DNA of 64,000 bases from JALOOX01 sp964557955 (GTDB taxonomy: Bacteria; Desulfobacterota; Syntrophobacteria; Syntrophobacterales; Syntrophobacteraceae), in NCBI GenBank assembly GCA_964557955.1, contig CAZLCS010000006.1, forward strand, positions 1 through 64,000. The letters run 5' to 3'. The position numbers and the translations under genes were made by a program. The notes under the pieces are model-generated. The model had not been told where the DNA came from. It saw only the letters and a program-made list of their open reading frames with translations, and did not search any database. This document shows, one piece after another, positions 25,713-34,214 of this stretch. Position 1 is the first letter of the stretch. The number at the start of each line of letters is the position of its first letter.

Positions 25713-26021
25713 TCCTGAAGGAGCAGGGGGAAACAGGGCGTGCCCCATACAAGCTTCGTTGACTGTCGGCCCGCGAAGAGAGGCCAGGCTTGTTTAAGGG
25801 TTTATGGGGCAGTGGCTGATGCAGGCGTGTCAGTATTCCGTGACTTTTTGGGCGTGTTCTTGTCGAAGAGACGGGGTCAACCCCCGCCCCTTCGTTTGAA
25901 GCCGCATTTTGAAACAGTCGACGACTGTCAAGGTGTCAAAAGGATGCTGCCAAGGGGATGTAGACCATGCATCTCAACAAAACGTCCATCACCTTGAAGA
26001 AAAAATCCATGAGTCAACCGG

Positions 26022-26438
26022 TTACTTCGGCTCAACCGGGTATTTCGCCCGGTGCCACTCGTGCCATCCGCCCTTCAGGGCGTAAACCTTGTCATATCCC
26101 TTGTCCATGAGCTTCTGTGCCAAACTGGCACTGGTGCCTTCGTTGGGTCAGGCGCAGTAGAGGACGATCTTCTTGTCCTTGGGATATTTGGTAGCCCAGG
26201 AATCGAACATCTTCGGATCCTCTCTCAGGGCGCCCTTGATTTTGAGCTCACTGGAAGACCAGTCCTTCCCGGATCGAACATCCAGGATGACGTAGTCCTT
26301 GGAGTCCAAGACTCCCTTCAACTCGTCGATACTGATTCTCGAGACTTCTTTGGCCGTCGCAACACCAGGGGAGATGGAGCCCAGCATCACGAGGCCGAGA
26401 ATCATGGCCGCAAACAATGGTAATCTGAATCTATTCAT
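26022..26438 (-). CDS. Periplasmic rhodanese-like selenoprotein (in-frame UGA as Sec)
   Basis: The minus-strand frame gives a signal peptide (about 1-29) and a rhodanese domain with VILDVRSGKDW. The active-site loop reads L-Y-C95-A-[TGA at codon 97]-P-N-E-G-T-S, and the same frame continues for 41 codons with a normal rhodanese end (DKGYDKVYALKGGWHEWH). The TGA (26148-26150) sits where relatives have the second Cys of a YCxCPNE loop. A hairpin at 26117-26131 lies 16 bases after it. Both facts support selenocysteine insertion. Stopping at TGA would remove the last third of the fold. ATG 26438 has GGAGG five bases upstream. The likely role is sulfur or selenium transfer in the periplasm. Confidence 0.82.
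26117..26131 (-). promoter_or_regulatory. Candidate bacterial SECIS hairpin
   Basis: GTGCCA-GTT-TGGCAC on the minus strand forms a perfect six-bp stem with a small G-starting loop. Its loop centre is about 22 bases after the in-frame UGA of the rhodanese gene. A G early in the apical loop and this spacing agree with known bacterial SECIS rules. The hairpin is within coding sequence, as bacterial SECIS elements are. Confidence 0.65.
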
Positions 26439-26495
26439 CATAACCTCCATCCTGAGGGTACATCATTTTCCCAGGAGCAAAATGGTCGACAGTTC

Positions 26496-27806
26496 TCACA
26501 GATCCTGGTTCCTGCGATGCCTCATCCAGATCCGCAGGCTGATCCAGCTGCCCAGCCAGCAGACCCCGGCGGTGCTCACCATGAACAGCAAAAGAGCCCC
26601 GCAATCCGGGTCTGATATAATTAGGATGATAAGACTTGTGGATAGAATCGCCAGAACCAGCGCCCGCATCCAAAGAAGGCCTTTCCGGGAGTGAACGGAG
26701 CTGAACGGGTCGGTTCGAACCAAGGCCCGCAAGGCTAAGGCATTCATCAACAGGTAGCTCAAGAACCAAAACAGCATGCCTCCGCGAACCCAGACGTCCA
26801 GCACGGGCTCTCCCGCCATTCCAGAGATCAGCATCGCGGCGATGGACAGGCCGAGGATCAGGACAAACGATCTTCGCCACCAGACCATTCGATGGGTGGT
26901 GGGACGGCTTAACGCAACAGACAGGATCCCGACGGCGTTCCGGGGGATCGCGATGAAAAGTGCATTGAGCGCACCGGCCGTGCCGCTCAAAACGGCCGCC
27001 CCCATAACGATGCGTCCTTGGTCTCCAGCGATGGCTCTCGCCGCGATCATATGAGGTATGGTGCTTTGGGCCAGTCTCTCTCCCGGAACGGCTGTTGTAG
27101 ACACCCAGGCCCACAGGCCAAGGACGACTGCCGTACCCATGAGAGCGATCTTCATGGCGCCATTGTCCGAGGAGGGAGGAGGATATTCTTCATTCTTCAG
27201 TCCGAAACGGGCAAGATCGAAACCGATGAGCACCATGACGGGGATCAGTGCGGAGCGGATTCCCATGAGATCGGCGGGGGGGGTGGAGCCAGCCCTTCCC
27301 CAGAACATTTGTGAGAGTCCGATGACGGAAAGGGCGGCTACCGCGATGAGGGCCGTCGTGGCCAAGACGATCTGGAGCTTTTCTGCCAGGGATTCAGAAA
27401 CGAGGTTAACCGCAAGCACTCCCGCCAGAAGCATCGCTGCAAAGGCGAAGTTTGGAAACCAGTAGATGAAAACCTCATTGAACACAAATCCTGCCGTAGC
27501 GAGTATCGCCGTGGGCAAGACGATGGCGAGCACCAGCCTGGAACACAGGAAGACGGCGATGCAGAAGATGCTTCCGAATGTCTTCCGAATGAGAAGAGCT
27601 TCGGCCATATCCGCTGGAAGACCTCTCCGGGTCTCTGAATAGCTCCGAAGAGTGGCCCGGTGCAGGAGAACTGCGGCCAGCATGGCGACCGGCAGGCCAT
27701 TGCCGAGAACGCCGGCTGTACGCCCCAGAGCCGCAAAGGTTTCAGGGGACAACATGATCCCCAGTCCCAGCGCTGCTGCGGTCCAATGCGACCCACCCCA
27801 CTGCAT
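26496..27806 (-). CDS. APC-superfamily permease-like membrane protein
   Basis: The 436-residue protein has about twelve hydrophobic segments. Features resembling amino acid/polyamine permeases include an early broken helix (LGLGIMLSPETFAALGRTAGVLGNGLP) and AVLSGTAGALNALFIAIPRNAVGILS. No substrate-defining motif is recognised. ATG 27806 follows AAGGA at suitable distance; an ATG 42 bases further upstream is less well supported. It lies 57 bases upstream of the Sec-rhodanese gene on the same strand, so co-transcription is possible. Transported substrate unknown. Confidence 0.65.
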   Translation of the reverse strand: MQWGGSHWTAAALGLGIMLSPETFAALGRTAGVLGNGLPVAMLAAVLLHRATLRSYSETRRGLPADMAEALLIRKTFGSIFCIAVFLCSRLVLAIVLPTAILATAGFVFNEVFIYWFPNFAFAAMLLAGVLAVNLVSESLAEKLQIVLATTALIAVAALSVIGLSQMFWGRAGSTPPADLMGIRSALIPVMVLIGFDLARFGLKNEEYPPPSSDNGAMKIALMGTAVVLGLWAWVSTTAVPGERLAQSTIPHMIAARAIAGDQGRIVMGAAVLSGTAGALNALFIAIPRNAVGILSVALSRPTTHRMVWWRRSFVLILGLSIAAMLISGMAGEPVLDVWVRGGMLFWFLSYLLMNALALRALVRTDPFSSVHSRKGLLWMRALVLAILSTSLIILIISDPDCGALLLFMVSTAGVCWLGSWISLRIWMRHRRNQDL

Positions 27807-28177
27807 CGGGCCATCCTTTCCGTAGATGGTTGCAGACTGTTCCAGCAAAAGCCTTCGAAGAGTACGTTAAGGTCGAGCCTGGATCTCCTCAAGGGAGTGG
27901 TCCATGAAGGGGGCCTTTCCAGGATGAGAAAATCCGCTTCAGTCCGTCGAACTTGACGGATGCCGGTGGGGGCCGGGCAGGGCGTCCGAGGCTGGATCGA
28001 GGCAATCCGCCGCAGGCCATGGAGTATGGGCGCTCCTCACTTCTGCACCGGCTGCGGCGCACCGTTACGGAGGCAGCCTGCGGCGGGTTGTGGCGTGGAG
28101 GGGGCGGACACGCTCAGTGACAGCCGGGCTGTGTGAAAATGTCACGCCGATGCGTGTCGGCTTTCCCTTGGATCAGG
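27807..28177. other. Spacer with possible zinc-ribbon fragment
   Basis: The 371-base interval holds no full-length gene. Only the 36-codon frame at 28026-28136, described separately, has a recognisable motif. No clear promoter or terminator was identified. Confidence 0.35.
28026..28136 (+). CDS. Possible zinc-ribbon mini-ORF or fragment
   Basis: The 36-codon frame reads MGAPHFCTGCGAPL at the start, the classic FCxxCGAPL zinc-ribbon opening, and then a short Gly-rich tail with one further Cys. A complete ribbon would need a second CxxC pair, which is missing. It is probably the severed N terminus of a zinc-ribbon protein, but a genuine micro-protein cannot be excluded. No convincing ribosome-binding site is present. 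Confidence 0.25.
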   Translation: MGAPHFCTGCGAPLRRQPAAGCGVEGADTLSDSRAV

Positions 28178-28768
28178 CTATCTGATTTCCTCGGGAGAGA
28201 CCCCATCCTGGCGGTTGAGATACAGGACGTGCTCGGTGCCTTTGATTTCCCTTTCGTATACCCTCAGGTACTCTTGGATTTTGGGTTTCCCCTCTGCTTC
28301 GGCTTCAGCCAGGGCCGATGCCTGGAAGCCCCGGTTGGGATTCGTCTTGAGCGCTGTCACCACTTCACCCCACAGCGGATCATGCTTGGTTACAGGAACC
28401 TGGTGAATTCGGCCTCGCCACCATCCCATCCTGATGCGCAGAGCGATGAAGTACACCTTGTCGGCCTCGAGTGTGGCCTCAACGGGAGACTTGTACTCCG
28501 ACCACGCAATGAACAGGTGCTTGCCCGGCTCACACTCGTATTGGAACGACTGCTTGCCGAAACTCACCCCGATCAGCCTGTCCCCATCCCAGATGGTGGC
28601 CTTGGCCGCAGTCCCGAAGCTTGAAGGCCGCACAAAGTTGACCAGGGCTTTCCCTGGACTGGGCGCGATCTGGACGGGCCGGTCCACCATGTAAGGGCGT
28701 TTGATGGAGCAGGAACAGACAGCAAAAACCAACGCGGTGAACAAAAGAACACTTCCAAGCTTTTTCAC
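28178..28768 (-). CDS. Outer-surface lipoprotein, DUF2846-like
   Basis: The 196-residue product starts with a lipoprotein signal (VLLFTALVFAVCSC, probable lipidated Cys20). A beta-rich domain follows, with VNFVRPSSFGTAAKATIWDGDRLIG, ECEPGKHLFIAW and ADKVYFIALRIRMGWW, resembling DUF2846-type lipoproteins. A Glu/Lys-rich C-terminal helix (ALAEAEAEGKPKIQEYLRVYERE) follows. GTG 28768 is preferred because GGAGGAAGAC precedes it; the longer frame upstream does not look coding. The gene stands alone. Ligand and role are unknown. Confidence 0.7.
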   Translation of the reverse strand: MKKLGSVLLFTALVFAVCSCSIKRPYMVDRPVQIAPSPGKALVNFVRPSSFGTAAKATIWDGDRLIGVSFGKQSFQYECEPGKHLFIAWSEYKSPVEATLEADKVYFIALRIRMGWWRGRIHQVPVTKHDPLWGEVVTALKTNPNRGFQASALAEAEAEGKPKIQEYLRVYEREIKGTEHVLYLNRQDGVSPEEIR

Positions 28769-29186
28769 GTCTTCCTCCCCCTTGAAGTATTTGAGAATCG
28801 TACACGGTCGCAAATCCGGCCCCATGCTCTGCACGAAGACGCATTGGGACTCCAGTAACCGCACACAGCAACGACCAGCCCCACCTGCCTGATGTTTTTG
28901 AACCATAAACAAGCCAATAGCAACTGTTTTGAGCCATTCGGTATTTCTTTCTGCTCATCACTTGGCATGAAGAAATGGCTCTGGTGGAGAGGAGCGTTCT
29001 TGTCTTTAAGAAGTGTAAGCGGAGTTGATGCTTCCTGTGTCTGCGGGGATAGACTGATCCATCTCGATACAGGATCTGGAGGTGAAATGCTGGCTTGACC
29101 AATTGAAATGGGAATGCTAACCACGAAGATCTGGATTGTGAAGAGCTGCCACAGGATTTGGGGAATTCTTCAGAGGGGAGGAGAAC
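28769..29186. other. Divergent intergenic stretch
   Basis: About 418 bases between two divergent genes for exported proteins contain no convincing ORF, RNA or repeat. Promoters for both genes must lie here, but none stands out. Confidence 0.35.
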
Positions 29187-29957
29187 ATGAAGAAAGTGCT
29201 TTTTCTGGTGCTTGGGCTGTTTCTAGTTCCAGGGTTTCAGTCTCTTTCATTTGCTCAGCCATCCATCGAGGGAGCCTGGCTCTTCGATATTTCTGGCGCG
29301 GACAAGGGAGCTGCCTTTATTACATTCGATGGCGCCAATCCGGGAACGTTCGAAGGTTATGGTTTTGTTATGGAGGGTGGAGTGATCTTTATCTCCGGCA
29401 TCCACTCCGTCGACTCCAAGGGTAAAATCAACGGGGGCTACAATACAACTGATGAATCCGGTTTTCCTCGAGGGGGTGGGACGATTGTCGGAAAGGTGGA
29501 CAAGAAGGGAACCAAGATCTCTATCAAGCTCTCCGAAGGACCCAATGCAAAAGGAATCAGGGCTCCCGTCGACCCCCTGGCCCCACCCGCTCTCTTGGAG
29601 CCCGAGCTTCCCGAGTTCTGGCTTGTGACTGGCAGTGGACAGGGCGGTACCCGCGTGTCTTTCACGACCTTCACCGTAAGGAAAGAGACCGATGCTGCTT
29701 ATCCCCATCGGGTCTATGCCATCAGCGGTGAGGGCTTTATCAACGGAGTGGAGCCCATCACGGTTCGGGGAGGATTCTACCTGAGCGCCAAGAACGTCGC
29801 ATATGGAGGTTATGAGGCGTTGGACGGCAACGGTGATCCGTTGGAAGATGGCGTCTTCACTGGGAAAATAAACCTCTCATCGAAGAAGTTCGTATTCAAG
29901 CTGCTCAGTTCCCTGGGAAGCAAGGGGACCATGAAAGGACAGGCATTATCTCAGTAG
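29187..29957 (+). CDS. Secreted protein of unknown function
   Basis: The 256-residue protein has a clear signal peptide (KKVLFLVLGLFLVPGF, cleavage after SLSFA at about 23). A Gly-rich, beta-strand-rich body follows that repeats a theme: GAWLFDISGADKG, GGGTIVGKVDKKGTKISIKLSEG, then DGVFTGKINLSSKKFVFKL. It has no Cys after the signal and no catalytic motif. ATG 29187 follows GGGGAGGAG. I do not recognise a family. The internal repetition suggests a beta-barrel or lipocalin-like sheet, which is inference only. Confidence 0.6.
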   Translation: MKKVLFLVLGLFLVPGFQSLSFAQPSIEGAWLFDISGADKGAAFITFDGANPGTFEGYGFVMEGGVIFISGIHSVDSKGKINGGYNTTDESGFPRGGGTIVGKVDKKGTKISIKLSEGPNAKGIRAPVDPLAPPALLEPELPEFWLVTGSGQGGTRVSFTTFTVRKETDAAYPHRVYAISGEGFINGVEPITVRGGFYLSAKNVAYGGYEALDGNGDPLEDGVFTGKINLSSKKFVFKLLSSLGSKGTMKGQALSQ

Positions 29958-30217
29958 AAATGTGCTGAAGAGGGCGTGCATTTGCATCCGGGAAGCCGGC
30001 GAAAGTTGGCGTCGCGCAATCCCTCCTGCTCCCAACTCGGAGCCCGCTGCGGGGGCGATTCAGTGACCGTTTCAGAGCTCTTCTCCCTCCATGGATGAGT
30101 ATGGAGGTAAGGATTTTGGAGATCTGGAGGCAGGTCAATGGATCGCCCCCGTGCGAAGGTCCCGAACCGGAGCAGGGGGGGCATGGCCACGCCGCATTCA
30201 CGAGCTGAATGGCGCCA

Positions 30218-30422
30218 AGTACAGCTCATCACAATAGAGTGTCCACCTTTCGAGTCGTCATTCCGGCAGTCCTTGGCCGGAAGCCACAAAAAAGCTGGAT
30301 GCCGGCTTAACGGCCGCGAGCACCCGCGGCGCTCACCCCCATGCATGGAAATCTATTTCCATGGTAATGATTGCCGGCATGACGAGCGGCGAAATGGACA
30401 TCTTTTTCTGTGGAGGTGTACT
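30218..30422. mobile_element. MITE family copy 2 (with internal insert)
   Basis: The 205-bp element begins AGTACAGCTCATCACA and ends TGTGGAGGTGTACT, sharing termini and interior with copy 1. It carries an extra 57 bases (about 30311-30368) between the two palindromic arms, including the palindrome CATGGAAATCTATTTCCATG (30344-30363). It overlaps the 3' end of the histone-deacetylase-like gene, which reads into it. Confidence 0.8.
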
Positions 30423-31215
30423 GAGGTCGTCCCTCAAGTCCCCGCAAAAATGTTGGAACACTCTCCTCCAGGGCTTGGTTGTTGTATCCTCCCTCGAGCA
30501 CGGCAAAACTCCGAATTCCGAGCTTCCGGCAGGCATTGTGGATGATGCGGCCCATTTCCCCGTAATCTTCAGTGTGGAGCAGGCCCCCCCAGTCCAACCG
30601 ATGATTGTCAAAACCGGCGGAGACGGCGACGATGTCCACATGCGCTGATGTCAGCGCGGCTTCGACTTCTTCAAGGTATGCCCCACGGTCCCTTGCGCGA
30701 GGGTTATGGATGAAAGCATAGCCCCTGTCTCCCAGGATGGCCTCTGTGCCGTCCCCGCGGTGCAGATCGAAATCGAGCACGCATGCAGTGTTGATGAGTC
30801 CTTCTGCCTTAAGATGCTCAATGGCAATCGCTATGTTGTTGAAATAGCAGTAGCCGAAGGATTCATCCGGGTAGGCGTGGTGCCCCGGAGGACGCACCAG
30901 TGCGAAACAGGGTTCGGAGAGGGCCGTCAAGGCAGCCTGGATGGCGGCTCCTGCAGCCAGGGCGGCGATATCATACAGGCCCCGGCGGGAGACATTCGCG
31001 ATATGGAGCTTCGAGTGTACGCGCTCTATGTGCTCCTTTCGGGCAGGCGTGGCATGGATGAATTCGACCTCGTTCTCCAATGCCCTGCGGATGCACTCGA
31101 TTCGGCCCGGCCCTGCTGCCGGGTCCGTATTGTAGACGGTATTGAAATCACTGTGTGTCACGACTCTCATGACGCCTGCTGGCTCCCTTACCCACGATTT
31201 CTCGCAGTGTAGCAT
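30307..31215 (-). CDS. Histone deacetylase-like amidohydrolase
   Basis: The 302-residue protein has the class II HDAC/acetylpolyamine amidohydrolase core: RPPGHHAYPDESFGYCYFNN with the catalytic His pair, the zinc ligands in DFDLHRGDGTE and SAGFDNHRLD, and the terminal EGGYN motif. It should deacetylate small acetylated amines or lysines by a zinc mechanism. GGAGG nine bases before ATG 31215 supports that start; ATG 31170 is the alternative. After LRGLEGRPQ the frame enters MITE copy 2, so the last roughly 38 residues are MITE-encoded and the native C terminus has been replaced. The core appears complete, so activity may persist. Confidence 0.87.
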   Translation of the reverse strand: MLHCEKSWVREPAGVMRVVTHSDFNTVYNTDPAAGPGRIECIRRALENEVEFIHATPARKEHIERVHSKLHIANVSRRGLYDIAALAAGAAIQAALTALSEPCFALVRPPGHHAYPDESFGYCYFNNIAIAIEHLKAEGLINTACVLDFDLHRGDGTEAILGDRGYAFIHNPRARDRGAYLEEVEAALTSAHVDIVAVSAGFDNHRLDWGGLLHTEDYGEMGRIIHNACRKLGIRSFAVLEGGYNNQALEESVPTFLRGLEGRPQYTSTEKDVHFAARHAGNHYHGNRFPCMGVSAAGARGR

Positions 31216-31323
31216 GGATGCACACCTCCGTGGACACCTTGTCTCTCAATGGAGGGGAAAGAAATAGAGACACAGGCGAAGACAGGGGCGATCATGTCCC
31301 AAATTCCATGAAGGGGATTCAAA

Positions 31324-31740
31324 ATGGTCTACCAGGACACTCTGATCGTTTCAACGAAGGGACATGGAGACATGCATGACCTTACGGCAAGGGTGGCGGG
31401 CATCGTGGCCAGGTCAGGCATAAGGACCGGGATCGCGCACGTCTTCAATGTGGGCAGCACCGGCGCCATCGGAACGATTGAGTTTGAACCGGGGCTCGAG
31501 CGAGACCTTCCGGAGCTTCTGGGGAGATTGATCCCTCCGAGCCGCTCCTATGGCCATGAGCAGGCCTGGCATGATGGAAACGGCCACTCCCATCTTCAGG
31601 CAACCCTTCTCGGTCCGTCCCTGACGGTGCCGGTGAGGGAAGGGAAACTCGTCCTGGGAACCTGGCAGCAGGTCTTTCACATCGACTGTGACGTGAAGGC
31701 AAGAGAACGGAGAGTGGTCGTGACCCTCCTGGGTGAATGA
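31324..31740 (+). CDS. YjbQ/UPF0047 family protein
   Basis: The 138-residue protein matches YjbQ. It has FNVGSTGAIGTIEFEPGLERD, the conserved His cluster GNGHSHLQATLLGPSLTVPV, and GTWQQVFHIDCD near the end. The family is linked to secondary thiamine-phosphate synthase activity, but the physiological role is unclear. ATG 31324 follows AGGGGATT. It is divergent from the HDAC-like gene. Length is standard. Confidence 0.88.
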   Translation: MVYQDTLIVSTKGHGDMHDLTARVAGIVARSGIRTGIAHVFNVGSTGAIGTIEFEPGLERDLPELLGRLIPPSRSYGHEQAWHDGNGHSHLQATLLGPSLTVPVREGKLVLGTWQQVFHIDCDVKARERRVVVTLLGE

Positions 31741-32020
31741 TTATGCCCTGCGAAAGCAGGAGGGTGTTTCGCTATCTCGTCCGGCGGCCAATCCGCTCGG
31801 CAAAAGTCCGGATATGAACGTCTTTGTCAGAATTTTCGCCAGAAGCATGCCTGTAAGAAACGTCTTACCAAAGAGATCGAAGGGGGCCTGAAGGATCAGT
31901 TTGGTCGACATGGCAATCCCGGTCCTGGAACGCTATCGGGCCAAAGTGGCGGCCTGAGCGGTGACCTGAAACGATAAAGGCCTCAAAGGGCTATCCCGTC
32001 GAGACCTTGCAAGTCTGATA

Positions 32021-32114
32021 TGGCGGAGAGAGAGGGATTCGAACCCTCGGTAGAGCTTTTGACCCTACACTCGCTTAGCAGGCGAGCGCCTTCAGCCGAC
32101 TCGGCCATCTCTCC
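32021..32114 (-). tRNA. tRNA-Ser (anticodon GCT)
   Basis: The minus strand shows a class II tRNA: acceptor GGAGAGA, anticodon stem TCGCC/GGCGA-type around loop CTGCTAA, a long variable arm (GTGTAGGGTCAAAAGCTCTACC) and T arm GAGGGTTCGAATCCCTC. CCA is encoded. It decodes AGC and AGU. Confidence 0.92.
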
Positions 32115-32139
32115 GTACTGCACTTGGGTTGTGGGCTGG

Positions 32140-32232
32140 TGGCGGAGGGAGTAGGATTCGAACCCACGGTCCCGCTGCTAACGGGACAACGGTTTTCAAG
32201 ACCGCCGCCTTAAACCACTCGGCCATCCCTCC
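32140..32232 (-). tRNA. tRNA-Ser (anticodon TGA)
   Basis: It is a second class II tRNA, 25 bases upstream of tRNA-Ser(GCT) on the same strand. The acceptor is GGAGGGA, the anticodon stem-loop CGGTCTTGAAAACCG carries anticodon TGA, the long variable arm is GTCCCGTTAGCAGCGGGAC, and CCA is encoded. The pair is probably co-transcribed. Confidence 0.92.
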
Positions 32233-32354
32233 ACATCTTCCGGGCAAAGGCCGGGCTTCCATCTAAAGGGATTCAACATTTACCATCGGCCCATGGTCGT
32301 GTCAACGATTTCCGCCCCGGTCTGACCGGTCTGCACACATGGTTCCGGGCCACT

Positions 32355-33206
32355 TCAGGGTGCGAGCAAGCTGTCTTTTTCAGCCATCAGCTCGCCCACG
32401 TCTTCCATGAGCTTCCCGAGGCTCTCCTCGTTGAACCGGAGCAGCCTGGTGCTTTCGAATTCAAAGAGGTCCAGGTCGGGGATTCGGGTCGGTCCCACCT
32501 CCAGCTTGTGGCACACCAGGTTGGAGAGGTTGACGATGACCGTCAGCACCGGCAGAATCCGCGCCTGCCTCGGATCATGGTGGCATGCAATGGTCTCTTC
32601 AATGGTCTCGGCGAAGTTCCATTTTTTGGCAATAAGCTTCCCAACCTGGGCATGATCAAACCCGAATTTCTCATGCTCGGCCTGCAGGAAGCTGATACCC
32701 GGGTTGTTGTAGACTTCCTGGACGATTTCCCGGGTCTGGTCGGGAATCTTGAGGTTCAAAACCACTTTTCCGATGTCGTGGAGCAACCCGGCCAGGAACG
32801 CTTCCTCCACCTTCGGATACTTGATGACTTTGGCGACGTGCTTGGAGATGGCAGCACAGCCGAAGGAATGCTCCCACAAAAGCTTTTCCGTCAAACCGAA
32901 GGACTTGAAGAGATCCTGCATCACCGATGACATGACCAGGGACCGCAGACTGTCAAAACCCATGATGACTACGGCATCCGTCAACCGATTGATGGCCCTG
33001 GAGCAGCCATAGAGGGGCGAGTTGGCCACCTTGAGCACACGAGCGGCAAGAGCCTGATCGGTCGAGATGGTCTGGTGCAGCTCTTTAGGGCTCGTGTTGG
33101 GATTGCCCAGTTTCTGTAATACCATACTGGCCACATGGGGCATGGTCGGCAAATCCCCTGTCGCCTGGACGATTCTATCGGCCATAGAAGCCGTCTGTTC
33201 GCTCAC
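32355..33206 (-). CDS. HDOD-domain signalling protein
   Basis: The 283-residue protein is a single HDOD domain: LPTMPHVASMVLQKLGNPN, ISTDQALAARVLKVANSPLYG, IMGFDSLRSLVM and the degenerate HD site FLAGLLHDIGKVVL. HDOD proteins usually act in signalling or cell-cycle control, and many lack phosphohydrolase activity; this one keeps HD and an HH pair (ACHHDP). GTG 33206 with AAGGGGG upstream is preferred over a longer frame. It is the last gene before the tRNA-Ser pair. Confidence 0.85.
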   Translation of the reverse strand: MSEQTASMADRIVQATGDLPTMPHVASMVLQKLGNPNTSPKELHQTISTDQALAARVLKVANSPLYGCSRAINRLTDAVVIMGFDSLRSLVMSSVMQDLFKSFGLTEKLLWEHSFGCAAISKHVAKVIKYPKVEEAFLAGLLHDIGKVVLNLKIPDQTREIVQEVYNNPGISFLQAEHEKFGFDHAQVGKLIAKKWNFAETIEETIACHHDPRQARILPVLTVIVNLSNLVCHKLEVGPTRIPDLDLFEFESTRLLRFNEESLGKLMEDVGELMAEKDSLLAP

Positions 33207-33333
33207 AAAACCCCCTTCTCCAAAAAGGATCAGCCACAAAATGGAAAGTCAGGACGAATGGGGATCAGCAATTTTCATGCCTGAATCGAGACGGCGGGGT
33301 CGGATGGGCGGGGTCTTTCAACGGTCTCTTGCG

Positions 33334-33672
33334 CTAATCCTGCGATGGAGCAGTTGGGGCATCTTTGGGAGTGGTGCCGCCATGCGGGGGAGGGGGGGCA
33401 ATCTCCTTGGCCACCGTGAACTCCCGTTTCTCAGCCAGCAGACGCCGCATGTTCATGTATGGGCGAAGCAGGACCAAGAAGCCGACGATGAAGCCCACGA
33501 AACCCGACATGATGATCAAACCATAGACTGAATGCCCCCAATTCACCGGTTCGCGGATGAACAGATCGAGGGCAAAGGGGATTCTGGTCGTGAATGCCGT
33601 CATATTCTGCTTGATGAACAGAAGGATGATCCCCGCGACCAGAGCAGTCGTGATCAGCTTAAAGAGCTTCAT
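33334..33672 (-). CDS. LapA-domain (DUF1049) small membrane protein
   Basis: The 112-residue protein has two transmembrane helices (about 6-22 and 50-70) typical of LapA (lipopolysaccharide assembly protein A domain). A short cytoplasmic helix (RPYMNMRRLLAEKREF) and a Pro/Thr-rich tail follow. The family assists envelope assembly. ATG 33672 lies within the end of the HIT gene, a 14-base overlap, so translation is coupled. Confidence 0.82.
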   Translation of the reverse strand: MKLFKLITTALVAGIILLFIKQNMTAFTTRIPFALDLFIREPVNWGHSVYGLIIMSGFVGFIVGFLVLLRPYMNMRRLLAEKREFTVAKEIAPPPPHGGTTPKDAPTAPSQD

Positions 33673-34159
33673 CCATACCCTCCATATTGAAATGGGGGAG
33701 CAGCTTTGCGTAGGTCTGGCGCAGATGCTCCGGAATGCTTCGGACCTCCCCGAAAACCATCAGGAAATTCGTATCGCCATGCCAGCGGGGCACAACGTGG
33801 AAATGCATGTGGTCTTCAACCCCTGCGCCTGCAGCGGTCCCCAGATTGAGACCCACATTGAAGCCGTTCGGCCGCATGACTTCCTTCAGTACCTCGATCG
33901 ACCGGTTCACCCACGTCATGAGGTCGAGCAATTCTTCTTCAGTCAGTTCGACCGGAGTCGACACATGCCGCCAGGGTGCGACCAGCAGGTGCCCGTTATT
34001 GTAAGGATACTTGTTCATCATGACCATGCTGGAATGACCCCGATAGAGGATCAGGCGCTCTTCATCTGAAAGTCCATCGCCTTCCGGGCAGAAGATACAG
34101 TAGGGCTCTCGCTTTCCGAGAATATAGTCAATACGCCAGGGCGCCCAAAGGTTTTGCAT
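33659..34159 (-). CDS. HIT-family nucleotide hydrolase (Ap4A-type)
   Basis: The 166-residue protein begins MQNLWAPWRIDYI, followed by a CIFC zinc-type pair, the substrate loop NNGHLLVAPWRHV and the catalytic triad HMHFHVVPRW (H-x-H-x-H). This is the FHIT/Ap4A phosphorylase-like branch that cleaves dinucleoside polyphosphates. The start at ATG 34159 is the family-consistent one; the longer frame upstream lies over the neighbouring phosphodiesterase gene in another frame. Confidence 0.88.
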   Translation of the reverse strand: MQNLWAPWRIDYILGKREPYCIFCPEGDGLSDEERLILYRGHSSMVMMNKYPYNNGHLLVAPWRHVSTPVELTEEELLDLMTWVNRSIEVLKEVMRPNGFNVGLNLGTAAGAGVEDHMHFHVVPRWHGDTNFLMVFGEVRSIPEHLRQTYAKLLPHFNMEGMDEAL

Positions 34160-34214
34160 GCAAGAACTCTCCTCCAACCAAAGGCCTGAAGATCGCCGGG
34201 CAACCATCAGCCAT

